A stretch of 64,000 nt of DNA, from assembly GCA_013364255.1 (NCBI GenBank), contig CP054936.1, positions 7,768,353 to 7,832,352 of the forward strand. The letters are read 5' to 3'. The translations under genes were made by a program, and so were the position numbers. This document shows, one piece after another, positions 48,920 to 57,523 of this stretch (positions are counted from its first letter, which is position 1; the number at the start of each line of letters is the position of its first letter). Origin of the DNA: Streptomyces seoulensis. Its GTDB lineage: Bacteria; Actinomycetota; Actinomycetes; Streptomycetales; Streptomycetaceae. A model generated the notes under the pieces. That model saw nothing but the letters and a program-made list of their open reading frames with translations, was not told where the DNA came from and ran no database searches.

Positions 48920-50269
48920 CTACGCGCCGACCGGTTCGGCGATCCTGCGCCACGGCCGCAGCCGCTCGATCCGCTCCGCTACGTCCAGCAGCACCGCCTC
49001 CGAACCGGGGCGCCCCACCAACTGCACCGCGCAGGGCGCGCCCGAGGGCAGCGTGCCGAACGGGACCGCCATCGCCGGCCAGCCGGTCAGGTTCCACGGC
49101 GGAGTCAGCGGCGAATAGGCGGTGTTGGCCAGCACGTTGCGCAGCCAGCCCCGCTCGTGCCAGGGCCCGGCCGCGGGGGAGCGGCGGGCGAGCGCCGGGG
49201 TCAGCAGCACGTCGTGCTCGGCGAAGAACGGCTCCAGCCGCTCGCGCAGCCGCTCCCGCGCGCCGCCGGTGCGCACCCCGGCCACGAACCGCCGCCCGAC
49301 GGCCGCGTGCACCCGGGTGCGCCGGGCCAGCCGGCGCGGGTCCAGGGCCGCCGCGTCGACGGCGGTGCCGGCCGTCCAGTGCCGCACCGCGGTCAGTCCG
49401 AGTGAGAGCGGGTACGGCGGGTCGGCGCGCCGCACGAGGAGACCGGACCCGGCCAGCAGCAGGGCCGCGTCCCGCACGGCGCGCGCGTACGGCCTGCTCA
49501 CCGCGGTCCCGGCGAGCGGGCTGCGCACGGACACGGCGACGGCGGGCGCGCCGCCCGCGCCGCCGCGCTCGAACCCGGCGCCGGCCAGCACCGAGAGCGT
49601 CAGCCGCGCGTCCTCGACCGTGGTGGCCAGCGGACCGTTCTCCGACATGCCGAACCAGTCGCCCTCGCCGATGCCCGCGGGCACCACCCCGTAGCCCGGT
49701 TTGACCGCGACCAGGCCGCAGTTGGCGGCCGGGATGCGCAGCGAGCCCATGCCGTCGTTGCCGAGCGCGACCGGCGTCATCCCGGCGGCCACCGCGGCGG
49801 CGCTGCCGCCCGAGGAACCGCCCGCCGTGCGGGTGCGGTCCCACGGGTTGCGGGCGGCGCCGAACACGCCCTCGGTGGTGCCGAAGACGCACAGCTCGGG
49901 CACGTTGGTCAGCCCGACGACCACCGCGCCCGCCGCCCGCAGCCGGGCCACGGTGACGTGGTCCTGGGCGGCGGGCGTGTCCGGTGTCGCGGCCGAGCCG
50001 ACGCGGGTGGCCTCGCCGCGCACCGCGAGGTTGTCCTTCACGGCCACCGGCACGCCCGCCAGCGGCAGTTCGCCGAGATCGGGCCGGGCCGCGACCTCGT
50101 CGGCCTCGGCGAGCGCCGCCTCGGCGCGCACGGTGCGGAAGGCGCCGATCCGGCCGTCCAGCCGCTCGATCCGCGCCAGGTGCTCGGCCACCACCGCGCG
50201 GGGCGCGGCCCGCCTCTCGCGGACGGCGGCGGCGATCTCGGCGGCACTGCGGCCGGCCCAACGGGTCAC
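48920..50269 (-). CDS. Amidase signature family enzyme
   Basis: The 449-residue protein has the Ser-cisSer-Lys machinery: Lys in GVPVAVKDNLAV, the signature TAGGSSGGSAAAVAAGM, and the nucleophile region GNDGMGSLRIPAANCGLVAVKPGYG. It hydrolyses a carboxamide of unknown identity. GTG 50269 is preceded by GAGGAG. It is likely cytoplasmic. Confidence 0.93.
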   Translation of the reverse strand: MTRWAGRSAAEIAAAVRERRAAPRAVVAEHLARIERLDGRIGAFRTVRAEAALAEADEVAARPDLGELPLAGVPVAVKDNLAVRGEATRVGSAATPDTPAAQDHVTVARLRAAGAVVVGLTNVPELCVFGTTEGVFGAARNPWDRTRTAGGSSGGSAAAVAAGMTPVALGNDGMGSLRIPAANCGLVAVKPGYGVVPAGIGEGDWFGMSENGPLATTVEDARLTLSVLAGAGFERGGAGGAPAVAVSVRSPLAGTAVSRPYARAVRDAALLLAGSGLLVRRADPPYPLSLGLTAVRHWTAGTAVDAAALDPRRLARRTRVHAAVGRRFVAGVRTGGARERLRERLEPFFAEHDVLLTPALARRSPAAGPWHERGWLRNVLANTAYSPLTPPWNLTGWPAMAVPFGTLPSGAPCAVQLVGRPGSEAVLLDVAERIERLRPWRRIAEPVGA

Positions 50270-50464
50270 GGGTGCTCCTCGGAACGGGACGTACGACCCC
50301 GCACCGGGGTCGTACTCGCGAGTAGGTAAGGAGCACTCTGCCCGGCCGGGAGCCGTACGTCGAGCACACCGGCGGCCACCCGGCCACCACCGGCCACCAC
50401 CCGACCGGGCCCCGGCCTCGGCCCGCCCGCCGCCACCCCCGCTCGGTCCGCCCGCCGCGCCCAC

Positions 50465-51886
50465 TCAGTCCGCCCGCGGCGCCCGGTCCAGCCGGGTCGG
50501 CGGGAGGAAGTCGCGGACGTACTCCCGGTGCCAGCACGCGCCGCTCTCGCGCCGTTCCCGCCAGGTGGTGAAGCGGTAGCGGAACAGGCGGGCCCGCACG
50601 TAGCGCGGCGGCCGGTCGGGCGGGAAGGGGGAGCGGCGCAGCAGCCGCAGGGTGGGGCGGTCGTTCTCCAGCAGCCGTTCCACCATCGCCCCGAACCAGG
50701 CCCCGGCGTACGCCGGGGACAGCGCGGCGAACCACATCATCCAGTCCAGACGCAGATGGTACGGCGCGAACTGGCGCGGCCAGCGCCTCGGGTCGCCCGG
50801 CTTGCCCCTGAACTCGTACTCCCGCCAGTCGGAGTCCGGGCGCGGGGTGTCGTCGAGGGTGCCCTCCACCACCACCTCGTACCGCACCCGGCTGACGCTG
50901 CCGAACGCGCCGTAGGTGTTGACCAGGTGCAGCGGGTCGAAGGAGCGGTTCATGACCTGGCGGCGCGAGACCAGGTTCAGCGCGGGCCGGTAGCTGAGCA
51001 CCAGCACCAGCGCGGCGACCGCGAGGACCACCGCCTCGTACCACGGCGGCGCCGCCGGCAGGGGCGGTGCGCTCGCCGGGAAGCGCACCGCGGACAGCGC
51101 GAGCACGATCGTCAGCCAGTTCAGCCAGGCGAAGTTGCCCGACAGCACCAGCCACAGCTGGGTGAGGATCATCAGCGCGGCGCCGGCCGTGGCGACCGGC
51201 TGCGGGGCGAACAGCAGGAACGGCACCAGCAGCTGCGTGACGTGGTTGGCGGCCACCTCCGCCTTGTGCAGCGGTCCGGGCAGCCGGTGGAAGAACCAGC
51301 TCAGCGGGCCCGGCATCGGCTGGGTCTCGTGGTGGTGGTGCAGACAGGTCAGCTTGCGCCAGCACTCGTCGCCGCGCAGCTTGATCAGCCCGGCGCCGAA
51401 CTCGACCCGGAACAGGATCCAGCGCAGCAGGAACAGCACGACGACGGGCGGCGCCACCTCGTCGTTGCCCAGGAACACCGCGAGGAACCCGGTCTCCAGC
51501 AGCAGCGACTCCCAGCCGAAGCCGTACCAGGTCTGCCCGACGTTCACGATCGACAGGTACAGCGCCCACGGCACCAGCCACAGCAGCATGCCGCCCCACA
51601 GCGGCAGCCACGCGTCCAGCCCCGCCAGCAGCGCCGCCGCCACCGCGCAGCCCGTCCAGGCGACGACGGCGAAGAGGGTGTCGCTGTAGCGCAGGTGGAA
51701 CAGGCTCGGCGCCCGTCTGAACGGCACCCGCGCCACGAACCGGGGGATCGGCAGCATCCCGCGCTCGCCCAGCAGCGCCCGAAACTGCAGCGCCGCCGTC
51801 AGGAACGCCACCAGATAGACCGCGGCCAGCGCCCGCTGGAAGACCAGCCGGCTCAGCCAGTACTCGGGTGCGGTGAACCAACCCAC
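50465..51886 (-). CDS. Lipase-maturation-factor-family (LMF1-like) membrane protein
   Basis: The 473-residue protein has several membrane helices in its first 330 residues and the LMF signature WYGFGWESLLLETGFLAVFLG, LLRWILFRVEFGAGLIKLRGDECWR and LHHHHETQPMPGPLSWFFHRLP. The C-terminal soluble part has FRGKPGDPRRWPRQFAPYHLRLDWMMW. Animal LMF1 helps lipases fold in the ER; the bacterial role is unknown. I used GTG 51886 (GGGAG 8 bases upstream); GTG 51895 is an alternative. Confidence 0.88.
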   Translation of the reverse strand: MGWFTAPEYWLSRLVFQRALAAVYLVAFLTAALQFRALLGERGMLPIPRFVARVPFRRAPSLFHLRYSDTLFAVVAWTGCAVAAALLAGLDAWLPLWGGMLLWLVPWALYLSIVNVGQTWYGFGWESLLLETGFLAVFLGNDEVAPPVVVLFLLRWILFRVEFGAGLIKLRGDECWRKLTCLHHHHETQPMPGPLSWFFHRLPGPLHKAEVAANHVTQLLVPFLLFAPQPVATAGAALMILTQLWLVLSGNFAWLNWLTIVLALSAVRFPASAPPLPAAPPWYEAVVLAVAALVLVLSYRPALNLVSRRQVMNRSFDPLHLVNTYGAFGSVSRVRYEVVVEGTLDDTPRPDSDWREYEFRGKPGDPRRWPRQFAPYHLRLDWMMWFAALSPAYAGAWFGAMVERLLENDRPTLRLLRRSPFPPDRPPRYVRARLFRYRFTTWRERRESGACWHREYVRDFLPPTRLDRAPRAD

Positions 51887-52066
51887 GCTGTGCACTCCCT
51901 GGTGACGACGGTGCCGCCGGTCGCGGGCCGCGCAGTCCGCGCCCGCCGCCCGGCCCGCGGGGCGCCGGTGCGTGAGGACCGGTGCGTGAAGGCGGGCACC
52001 GGCCACGGGCTCCGGTTACCCCGCTCCCCGCTCGAAGAATCAGACAAATCCTGGCAAGGTGGCCCC

Positions 52067-54154
52067 ATGGCTGAACGGGGAGCGCCCACCCTGTCACTCC
52101 CGGCCGACTGGCCCGCGAACCGGGATCCGATCCTCGCGCTGAACCGCATGGGCAGCTTCGACTGGGACCTGGACACCGGTCTGCTCAGCATGGACGCCCA
52201 GGCCCACGAGATCTTCGACGTGACCCCCGAGGAGTACGACGGCCACGCCGTGAGCCTGGCCCCCCGCGTCCCCGGCGGCGAGGGCCACCGGCTGGACGCC
52301 CTGGTCGCCCGGGCGATCAAGGAGGGCCGCGAGAACTACGGCACCTACATCCGCCTGCGCCGCCGCGACGGCACCCTGCGCTGGGTCTACACCCAGGGCT
52401 ACATCCGCCGCGACGAGACCGGCCGGCCCCGCCGGGTCTTCGGCATCATCCGGGACGCCACCGAGGAACTCGACGACATCGCCGGCCGCGAGGAGCGCGC
52501 CGCCCGTGAGGCCGCCCGGCGCGACCAGACCAACGTCGTGCAGATCACCACCGCCGCCCTCGCCCACGCGCACACCGTCCAGGACGTCATCGACGTCGTC
52601 AAGGACACCCACGGCCTGCCCCTGCTCGGCTCGACCAGCCTCGTCCTCGGGCTGGTCGAGGCGGGCAGGATCCGGCTCGTCGCCGAGGGCCCCGAGGGCG
52701 CCTCCGTGCCCGGCACCCGGATCACCCGCATCGACGAGCCGTACCCGATGAGCGAGGCGGTGCGCACCCTCAGCCCGCGCTTCATCGAGTCCGCCCAGGA
52801 CTTCGCCGACCTCTACCCGATCCTGTGGCCGCACATCACCGGCCTGGACATCACCTCGGCCGCCTACCTGCCGCTGATCGCCCAGGGCCGCCCCATCGGC
52901 GGCATGGGCCTGCTCTACAGCGGTCGGCACGGCTTCAGCACCGAGGAGCGCAACGTCCTCGTCGCGCTCGGCAGCAGCATCGCGCAGAGCCTGCAACGGG
53001 CCATGCTCTACGAGCAGGAGAAGGACCTCGCCCAGGGCCTCCAGCAGGCCATGCTGCCGCGCACCATCCCGAGCGTCCCCGGCGCCGACGTCGCCGTGCG
53101 CTACCGCTCCGGCTACGCGGGCGGCTCGCTCGGCCGGGACATCGGCGGCGACTGGTACGACCTGATCCCGCTGCCCGGCGGCCGGGTCGGCGCCGTCATC
53201 GGCGACGTCCAGGGCCACGACACGCACGCCGCCGCCGTCATGGGCCAGCTGCGCATCGTGCTGCGCGCCTACGCCGCCGAGGGCCACGCCCCGGCCACCG
53301 TGATGGCCCGCGCCTCGATCTTCCTGCGCGAACTCGACACCGACCGCTTCGCGACCTGCCTGTACGCGGAGGCCGACCTGTCCACCGGTGTCGTGCAGGT
53401 GGTCCGCGCCGGGCACATCGACCCGCTGGTCCGCACGGGCGACGGCGCCTGCCGCCGCGTCGAGGTCGAGGGCGGGCTGCCGCTCGGCCTGTCCGCGGAG
53501 TTCGGCAGCCTGGAGTACCCGGTGTGCGCCATGGAGCTGGACCCCGGCCAGTCGCTGATCCTGTGCACCGACGGGCTCGTGGAACAGCCCGGCGCCGACC
53601 TCGACGACGGCATGCGGGCGCTGGCCGCGTCCGTGGCGGCGGGCCCCGACGACGTGCGCGCGCTCGCCGACCGGCTGATCGCGCTGGCCGAGGCGCGCGG
53701 CGGCGACGACGACGTGGCCCTGCTGGTGCTGCGCCGCCGGGCGCTGACCGAGCGCCGGCCCGTCGGCCGGCTCCAGCAGCACGTGGCGCCCGGCGACCCC
53801 GAGGCCCTGACCCAGGCCCGGCACATGGTCGGGGCGGCGGTGCGCTCCTGGGGCGCGCGGGAACGCTCCGACGAGATCGAACTCGTGGCAGACGAGCTGA
53901 TCACCAACGCCCTCATGCACACCGAGGGCGCGGCCGTCGTCACCCTGCGCGTGCTCAGCGGCACCGACCGGCGGCTGCGCGTCGAGGTCGAGGACTCCTC
54001 CAGCGCGCTGCCGCGCCGCCGCGAGCCGGGCGAGCAGGGCGTCTCCGGCCGCGGCCTGCTCCTGGTCGACCGGCTCACCGACGTGTGGGGCGTGGAGGCG
54101 CGCGGCGGCGGAAAGTGCCTGTGGTGCGAGTTCGTGGTGCCCGAGCGCGACTGA
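52067..54154 (+). CDS. PAS-GAF-SpoIIE phosphatase with HATPase (RsbU-like)
   Basis: The 695-residue protein has a PAS domain (about 25-135, MGSFDWDLDTGLLSMDAQAHEIF), a GAF domain (about 150-320) and a PP2C-type SpoIIE phosphatase (about 345-560). The last has metal sites in RDIGGDWYDLIPLPGGRVGAVIGDVQGHD and GGDDDVALLV. A C-terminal anti-sigma-type ATPase (about 575-690, DEIELVADELITNALMH) completes it. It should sense a signal through PAS/GAF and control anti-anti-sigma phosphorylation; the HATPase could act as the opposing kinase. No anti-anti-sigma gene is adjacent. Monocistronic, starting at ATG 52067. Confidence 0.93.
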   Translation: MAERGAPTLSLPADWPANRDPILALNRMGSFDWDLDTGLLSMDAQAHEIFDVTPEEYDGHAVSLAPRVPGGEGHRLDALVARAIKEGRENYGTYIRLRRRDGTLRWVYTQGYIRRDETGRPRRVFGIIRDATEELDDIAGREERAAREAARRDQTNVVQITTAALAHAHTVQDVIDVVKDTHGLPLLGSTSLVLGLVEAGRIRLVAEGPEGASVPGTRITRIDEPYPMSEAVRTLSPRFIESAQDFADLYPILWPHITGLDITSAAYLPLIAQGRPIGGMGLLYSGRHGFSTEERNVLVALGSSIAQSLQRAMLYEQEKDLAQGLQQAMLPRTIPSVPGADVAVRYRSGYAGGSLGRDIGGDWYDLIPLPGGRVGAVIGDVQGHDTHAAAVMGQLRIVLRAYAAEGHAPATVMARASIFLRELDTDRFATCLYAEADLSTGVVQVVRAGHIDPLVRTGDGACRRVEVEGGLPLGLSAEFGSLEYPVCAMELDPGQSLILCTDGLVEQPGADLDDGMRALAASVAAGPDDVRALADRLIALAEARGGDDDVALLVLRRRALTERRPVGRLQQHVAPGDPEALTQARHMVGAAVRSWGARERSDEIELVADELITNALMHTEGAAVVTLRVLSGTDRRLRVEVEDSSSALPRRREPGEQGVSGRGLLLVDRLTDVWGVEARGGGKCLWCEFVVPERD

Positions 54155-54229
54155 CCGGCCGCGCCGGGCGCGGGACGGGACCGCACGAGAGGCGGGCCGT
54201 CGTCGGCGCCGGGTGGCACTCTTGGAGGC

Positions 54230-55093
54230 ATGCCCGAACTGCCCGAGGTGGAAGCGCTCAGGGACTTCCTGACCGACAACCTGGTCGGCCACGAGATCGT
54301 ACGGGTGCTGCCCGTCGCCGTCAGCGTCCTGAAGACGTACGACCCTCCCGTCACCGCCCTGGAGGGCCACGAGGTCACGGCGGTGCGCCGGCACGGCAAG
54401 TTCCTGGACGTCGGGACCGCCGGCGGCCCGCATCTGGTCACCCATCTCGCCCGCGGCGGCTGGCTCCAGTGGAAGGACCGCCTCCCGGACGGCGTGCCCC
54501 GCCCTGGCAAGGGCCCCCTGGCGCTGCGCGTCGCCCTGGAGACCGGCGCCGGCTTCGACCTCACCGAGGCGGGCACCCAGAAGCGCCTGGCCGTCCACGT
54601 CGTCCGGGACCCTCGGGAGGTGCCGGGCGTGGCCCGGCTCGGCCCCGATCCGCTGGCCGACGACTTCGACGAGGAGCGCTTCGCCGGCCTGCTCGCGGGC
54701 GAGCGGCGGCAGATCAAGGGCGCCCTGCGCGACCAGGGACTGATCGCGGGCGTGGGCAACGCCTACAGCGACGAGATCCTGCACGCCGCGCGGATGTCCC
54801 CGTTCAAGCTGACCGCCTCGCTGACCCCCGAGGAGGTCGCGGGCCTGTACGCGGCGCTGCGCCGCACGCTGACGGAGGCCGTCGAACGGTCGCGGGGCGT
54901 GGCGGCCAGGCGGCTGAAGGCCGAGAAGAAGAGCGGCCTGCGGGTGCACGGCCGCACCGGCGAGCCCTGCCCGGTGTGCGGCGACACCGTCCGCGAGGTC
55001 TCCTTCAGCGACTCCTCGCTCCAGTACTGCCCCACCTGCCAGACCGGCGGCAGACCGCTGGCCGACCGCCGGCTGTCCCGGCTGCTCAAGTAG
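54230..55093 (+). CDS. Fpg/Nei family DNA glycosylase
   Basis: The 287-residue protein begins MPELPEVEALRDFL, with the catalytic Pro2 and Glu3. The helix-two-turn-helix region has KGALRDQGLIAGVGNAYSDEILHAARMSP, and the C-terminal zinc finger has CPVCG and CPTCQ. It excises oxidised bases and cuts at the abasic site (base excision repair). Whether it is Fpg-like or Nei-like cannot be decided by eye. Confidence 0.95.
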   Translation: MPELPEVEALRDFLTDNLVGHEIVRVLPVAVSVLKTYDPPVTALEGHEVTAVRRHGKFLDVGTAGGPHLVTHLARGGWLQWKDRLPDGVPRPGKGPLALRVALETGAGFDLTEAGTQKRLAVHVVRDPREVPGVARLGPDPLADDFDEERFAGLLAGERRQIKGALRDQGLIAGVGNAYSDEILHAARMSPFKLTASLTPEEVAGLYAALRRTLTEAVERSRGVAARRLKAEKKSGLRVHGRTGEPCPVCGDTVREVSFSDSSLQYCPTCQTGGRPLADRRLSRLLK

Positions 55094-55112
55094 GAGCGGG
55101 GCGGGCCGCCGC

Positions 55113-55769
55113 TCAGGGCGGGCCGAGCGTCACCAGGCGCCGCCCGTCCGTGGTGCGCACCTCGAAGCGGGCGATCTGCGCGGGCCGCAGCGCCGCGCCC
55201 CCCGTCATGGTGGCCGGCCGCACCGCACCCGGACGGACGGCCCAGGTCGCCACCGTCTGCTCCGATCCGTCCCGGCCGACCGCCACGAGCCGGCACACGT
55301 GCGGTCCCGTCCGGTCCGCGACCCGCAGCCACACCTCGCTGCCCCAGCCCGCGTCCGTCGCCCGCACCTCGGCCCGCACCCCCGTGCGCGCGTCGGTCGC
55401 GGCCGCCGACAGCGGTCCCGCGCCGCCTGTGTGCCGGGCGAGGGCCGTCGCCGCGGGGCCGCCCACCGCGAGCACCGCACAGGCGGCCAGCGCCCACAGC
55501 AGCCGCCGCCGGCCGGCCCGCCGACGCCGCGCCACCTCGCCGGTCAGCCGCTCCAGCAGCCGGGGACCGGGCCGCGCCGCCGGGTGCACGAAACGCGGCG
55601 TCGCGCGCCGGTACAGGAGCAGCTGCCGCGCCGTGGGACCGAATCCGGTGACATGCGCCGCGCAGCCGGGACACTCGGCGAGGTGGTCCTCGAAGCGGAA
55701 GGCGTCCGCCTCGTCCAGCACGCCGAGCGCGTACGCGCCGACGTCGCGATGCCGTTCCAGGGACCTCAT
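55113..55769 (-). CDS. Zinc-finger anti-sigma factor (ZAS type)
   Basis: The 218-residue protein has an N-terminal ZAS motif (HRDVGAYALGVLDEADAFRFEDHLAECPGC, with the His-x3-Cys-x2-Cys zinc site). One membrane helix (about 90-110, LLWALAACAVLAVGGPAA) and an extracytoplasmic C-terminal domain (about 110-218) follow. It should hold the ECF sigma factor encoded at 56665-57213, with one unknown gene between them on the same strand. Confidence 0.9.
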   Translation of the reverse strand: MRSLERHRDVGAYALGVLDEADAFRFEDHLAECPGCAAHVTGFGPTARQLLLYRRATPRFVHPAARPGPRLLERLTGEVARRRRAGRRRLLWALAACAVLAVGGPAATALARHTGGAGPLSAAATDARTGVRAEVRATDAGWGSEVWLRVADRTGPHVCRLVAVGRDGSEQTVATWAVRPGAVRPATMTGGAALRPAQIARFEVRTTDGRRLVTLGPP

Positions 55770-56018
55770 GCCGATTCCTCGCGGTGGGTGCGGGCGGGGT
55801 TACTCCTTGCTCCCACCCGTACGCGCCGCACCGGCGAATCACTCAAGCCACGCACCGAATCGTGACCTGCGGGCGCGCGCCGGTCCCGCCCCCGGGCCGG
55901 CCCCGGCCTCGACCGGCCCGCGAGCCGCGCCCCGAGGCCGCGAGCGAAGCCGGACGCACGGCCCGGCCCCCGTGCTCCACCTCGCGGCGGAGCGGGCCGC
56001 GGAGGCCAGGAGCGGAGA

Positions 56019-56522
56019 CTAGAAAAGGTGGATGGCGAGATGGCCGAGGGGCAGCCCGAGCTGCCAGGCGGGCGTCCACACCTTCGGGCCCTCGTCCTCG
56101 CCCAGCGCGCCCGCGCCGTCCGGCACCGCGTCCAGGTCGGGCGCGAGCAGCTCGGTCTCCACCAGCCACCGCCAGGCCGCCTCGGCCAGCGCCAGGTCCG
56201 GCGACCCGGCGCCGCGCGGGCCGGCCGCCAGCGCGGCCATCCGTTCGCCCACCCAGTCCTGCCACGGCTGGTCGTACGCCGTCAGCGACAGCCAGGTCTC
56301 CAGCTGCGACACCACCCGGATGCCGGGCAGCTCGCCGCCGGTGTCGGACAGGAAGACGGTCAGCGCCAGCGCGTCCCGCCCCGCGCGGAACTCCACCGAC
56401 GCCGGCGGCATCAGGTCGCCGGTGCGCAGCAGTTCGTCGGCGATGTACTCGGCGTAGAACCAGGCCATCGGGACGGCCGCGTCGCCGTCGCCGTCCGTTT
56501 TCTCGTGACCTCTGTGCAGCAT
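56019..56522 (-). CDS. Conserved-looking hypothetical protein (167 aa)
   Basis: The 167-residue soluble protein has WFYAEYIADELLRTGDLMPPASVEFRAGRDALALTVFLSD, VRVVSQ-type beta strands and the end PLGHLAIHLF. No catalytic motif is recognisable. It lies between the anti-sigma and sigma genes with the same orientation. Third-position GC bias supports coding. ATG 56522 follows AAGGCGGGAAGGG. Confidence 0.7.
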   Translation of the reverse strand: MLHRGHEKTDGDGDAAVPMAWFYAEYIADELLRTGDLMPPASVEFRAGRDALALTVFLSDTGGELPGIRVVSQLETWLSLTAYDQPWQDWVGERMAALAAGPRGAGSPDLALAEAAWRWLVETELLAPDLDAVPDGAGALGEDEGPKVWTPAWQLGLPLGHLAIHLF

Positions 56523-56664
56523 CCCTTCCCGCCTTCCTCCGGTGCGTGCGCGTCACCCGGCCCCGGCTCCTGGGACCCCGTCCGGAACGCGCCTGAGGAC
56601 AGCCGATTACTCAACCGTGGTCCACAGCAAGGCGCTTTGCGAAGGCTTGACGGTGTCCCCGGTT

Positions 56665-57213
56665 TCACCGCAGGTCGGCCGCGTAACCCGGCAGCACCCG
56701 GCGCAGGGCGCGCAGCGCGTAATACGCGCGGGACTTCACGGTACCGGGCGGAATGCCCAGGGTTGCGGCGGCCTCCGCCACACTGGCCCCCTGGAAGTAC
56801 ACCAGCACCAGGACTTCACGGTGGCGCGGCGTGAGTGTCTTCACAGCCTCGCGCACGTCGAGCGTCGCGGCCGACCGTTCGGCGTGGTCGGCGATCACCC
56901 GCGCGTTCTCCAGGACGGCGTCGCCGACCTCCGGCGGCCTCGCCCGCCGGGCCCGGCGCGCGTCGATGGCGAGCCGGCGCGCGACGGTCAGCAGCCAGGG
57001 CCGCACCGAGTCGAACGCGTCGGCGCGCAGCGCCTCCGGATGCTGCCAGGCCCGTACGAGGGTCTCCTGCACGAGGTCCTCCGCGCGCTGCCGGTCGCCG
57101 TCGCACAGCCTGAGCAGCAGGGCGAACAGGGGCCTGCCGTGCTCGCGCTGGAGCGCGGCGAGCTCGTGCTCGGCGGTGGTGGGGACCCGGGAGAGGGTGG
57201 TTCCGGCCGTCAT
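56665..57213 (-). CDS. ECF RNA polymerase sigma factor
   Basis: The 182-residue form has region 2 (LLLRLCDGDRQRAEDLVQETLVRAWQHPEAL, AFDSVRPWLLTVARRLAIDARRARRARPP) and region 4 (LTPRHREVLVLVYFQGASVAEAAATLGIPPGTVKSRAYYALRALR). The ATG at 57213 has no clear ribosome site. The same frame stays open, with Streptomyces-like codon use, back to ATG 57444, which would add 77 residues including three 9-residue repeats. Its probable regulator is the zinc-finger anti-sigma factor at 55113-55769. Confidence 0.88.
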   Translation of the reverse strand: MTAGTTLSRVPTTAEHELAALQREHGRPLFALLLRLCDGDRQRAEDLVQETLVRAWQHPEALRADAFDSVRPWLLTVARRLAIDARRARRARPPEVGDAVLENARVIADHAERSAATLDVREAVKTLTPRHREVLVLVYFQGASVAEAAATLGIPPGTVKSRAYYALRALRRVLPGYAADLR

Positions 57214-57295
57214 GGCCGTATGGCATCGCAGCCGGCCGCGCGGGGACAGGGGGCGGACGCGGCGGTGCGACGGACGGTCGATGGCGTCGGCGAAC

Positions 57296-57376
57296 GGTAC
57301 GACGAACGGTCCGTCAGCACCCGGTACGACGCACGGGGCGCCACGAGCCGGTACGACGAACGGTCCGTCAGGACCG
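57296..57376. repeat. 27-bp tandem repeat, three copies, upstream of the ECF sigma gene
   Basis: Units start at 57296, 57323 and 57350, each beginning GGTACGACG. Units 1 and 3 agree over their first 22 bases (GGTACGACGAACGGTCCGTC plus AG); unit 2 is more diverged. Twenty-seven bases equal nine codons, so on the minus strand the repeats read GPFVVPARG, APCVVPGAD, GPFVVPFAD in frame with the sigma gene. They may be an N-terminal extension or a set of operator sites in the 310-bp gap between sigma and the CapA-like gene. Confidence 0.8.
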
Positions 57377-57523
57377 CGCCCTGACCCGGACGGGCCAACG
57401 GCGGGGCCCGGACCGTTTGCGAGGGCGGACGACTTCGTACCCATTGTCTGTCCATATGACCTACATCGCCCGTCCGCGCGCCCCCTCCCGGGCCCCGGCG
57501 CACGCTCGCAGTGAGGTGAACCG

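Noticed and set aside
57296-57376. CRISPR-like array
   Set aside because: Units are adjacent 27-bp tandem copies without spacers and no cas genes are near.
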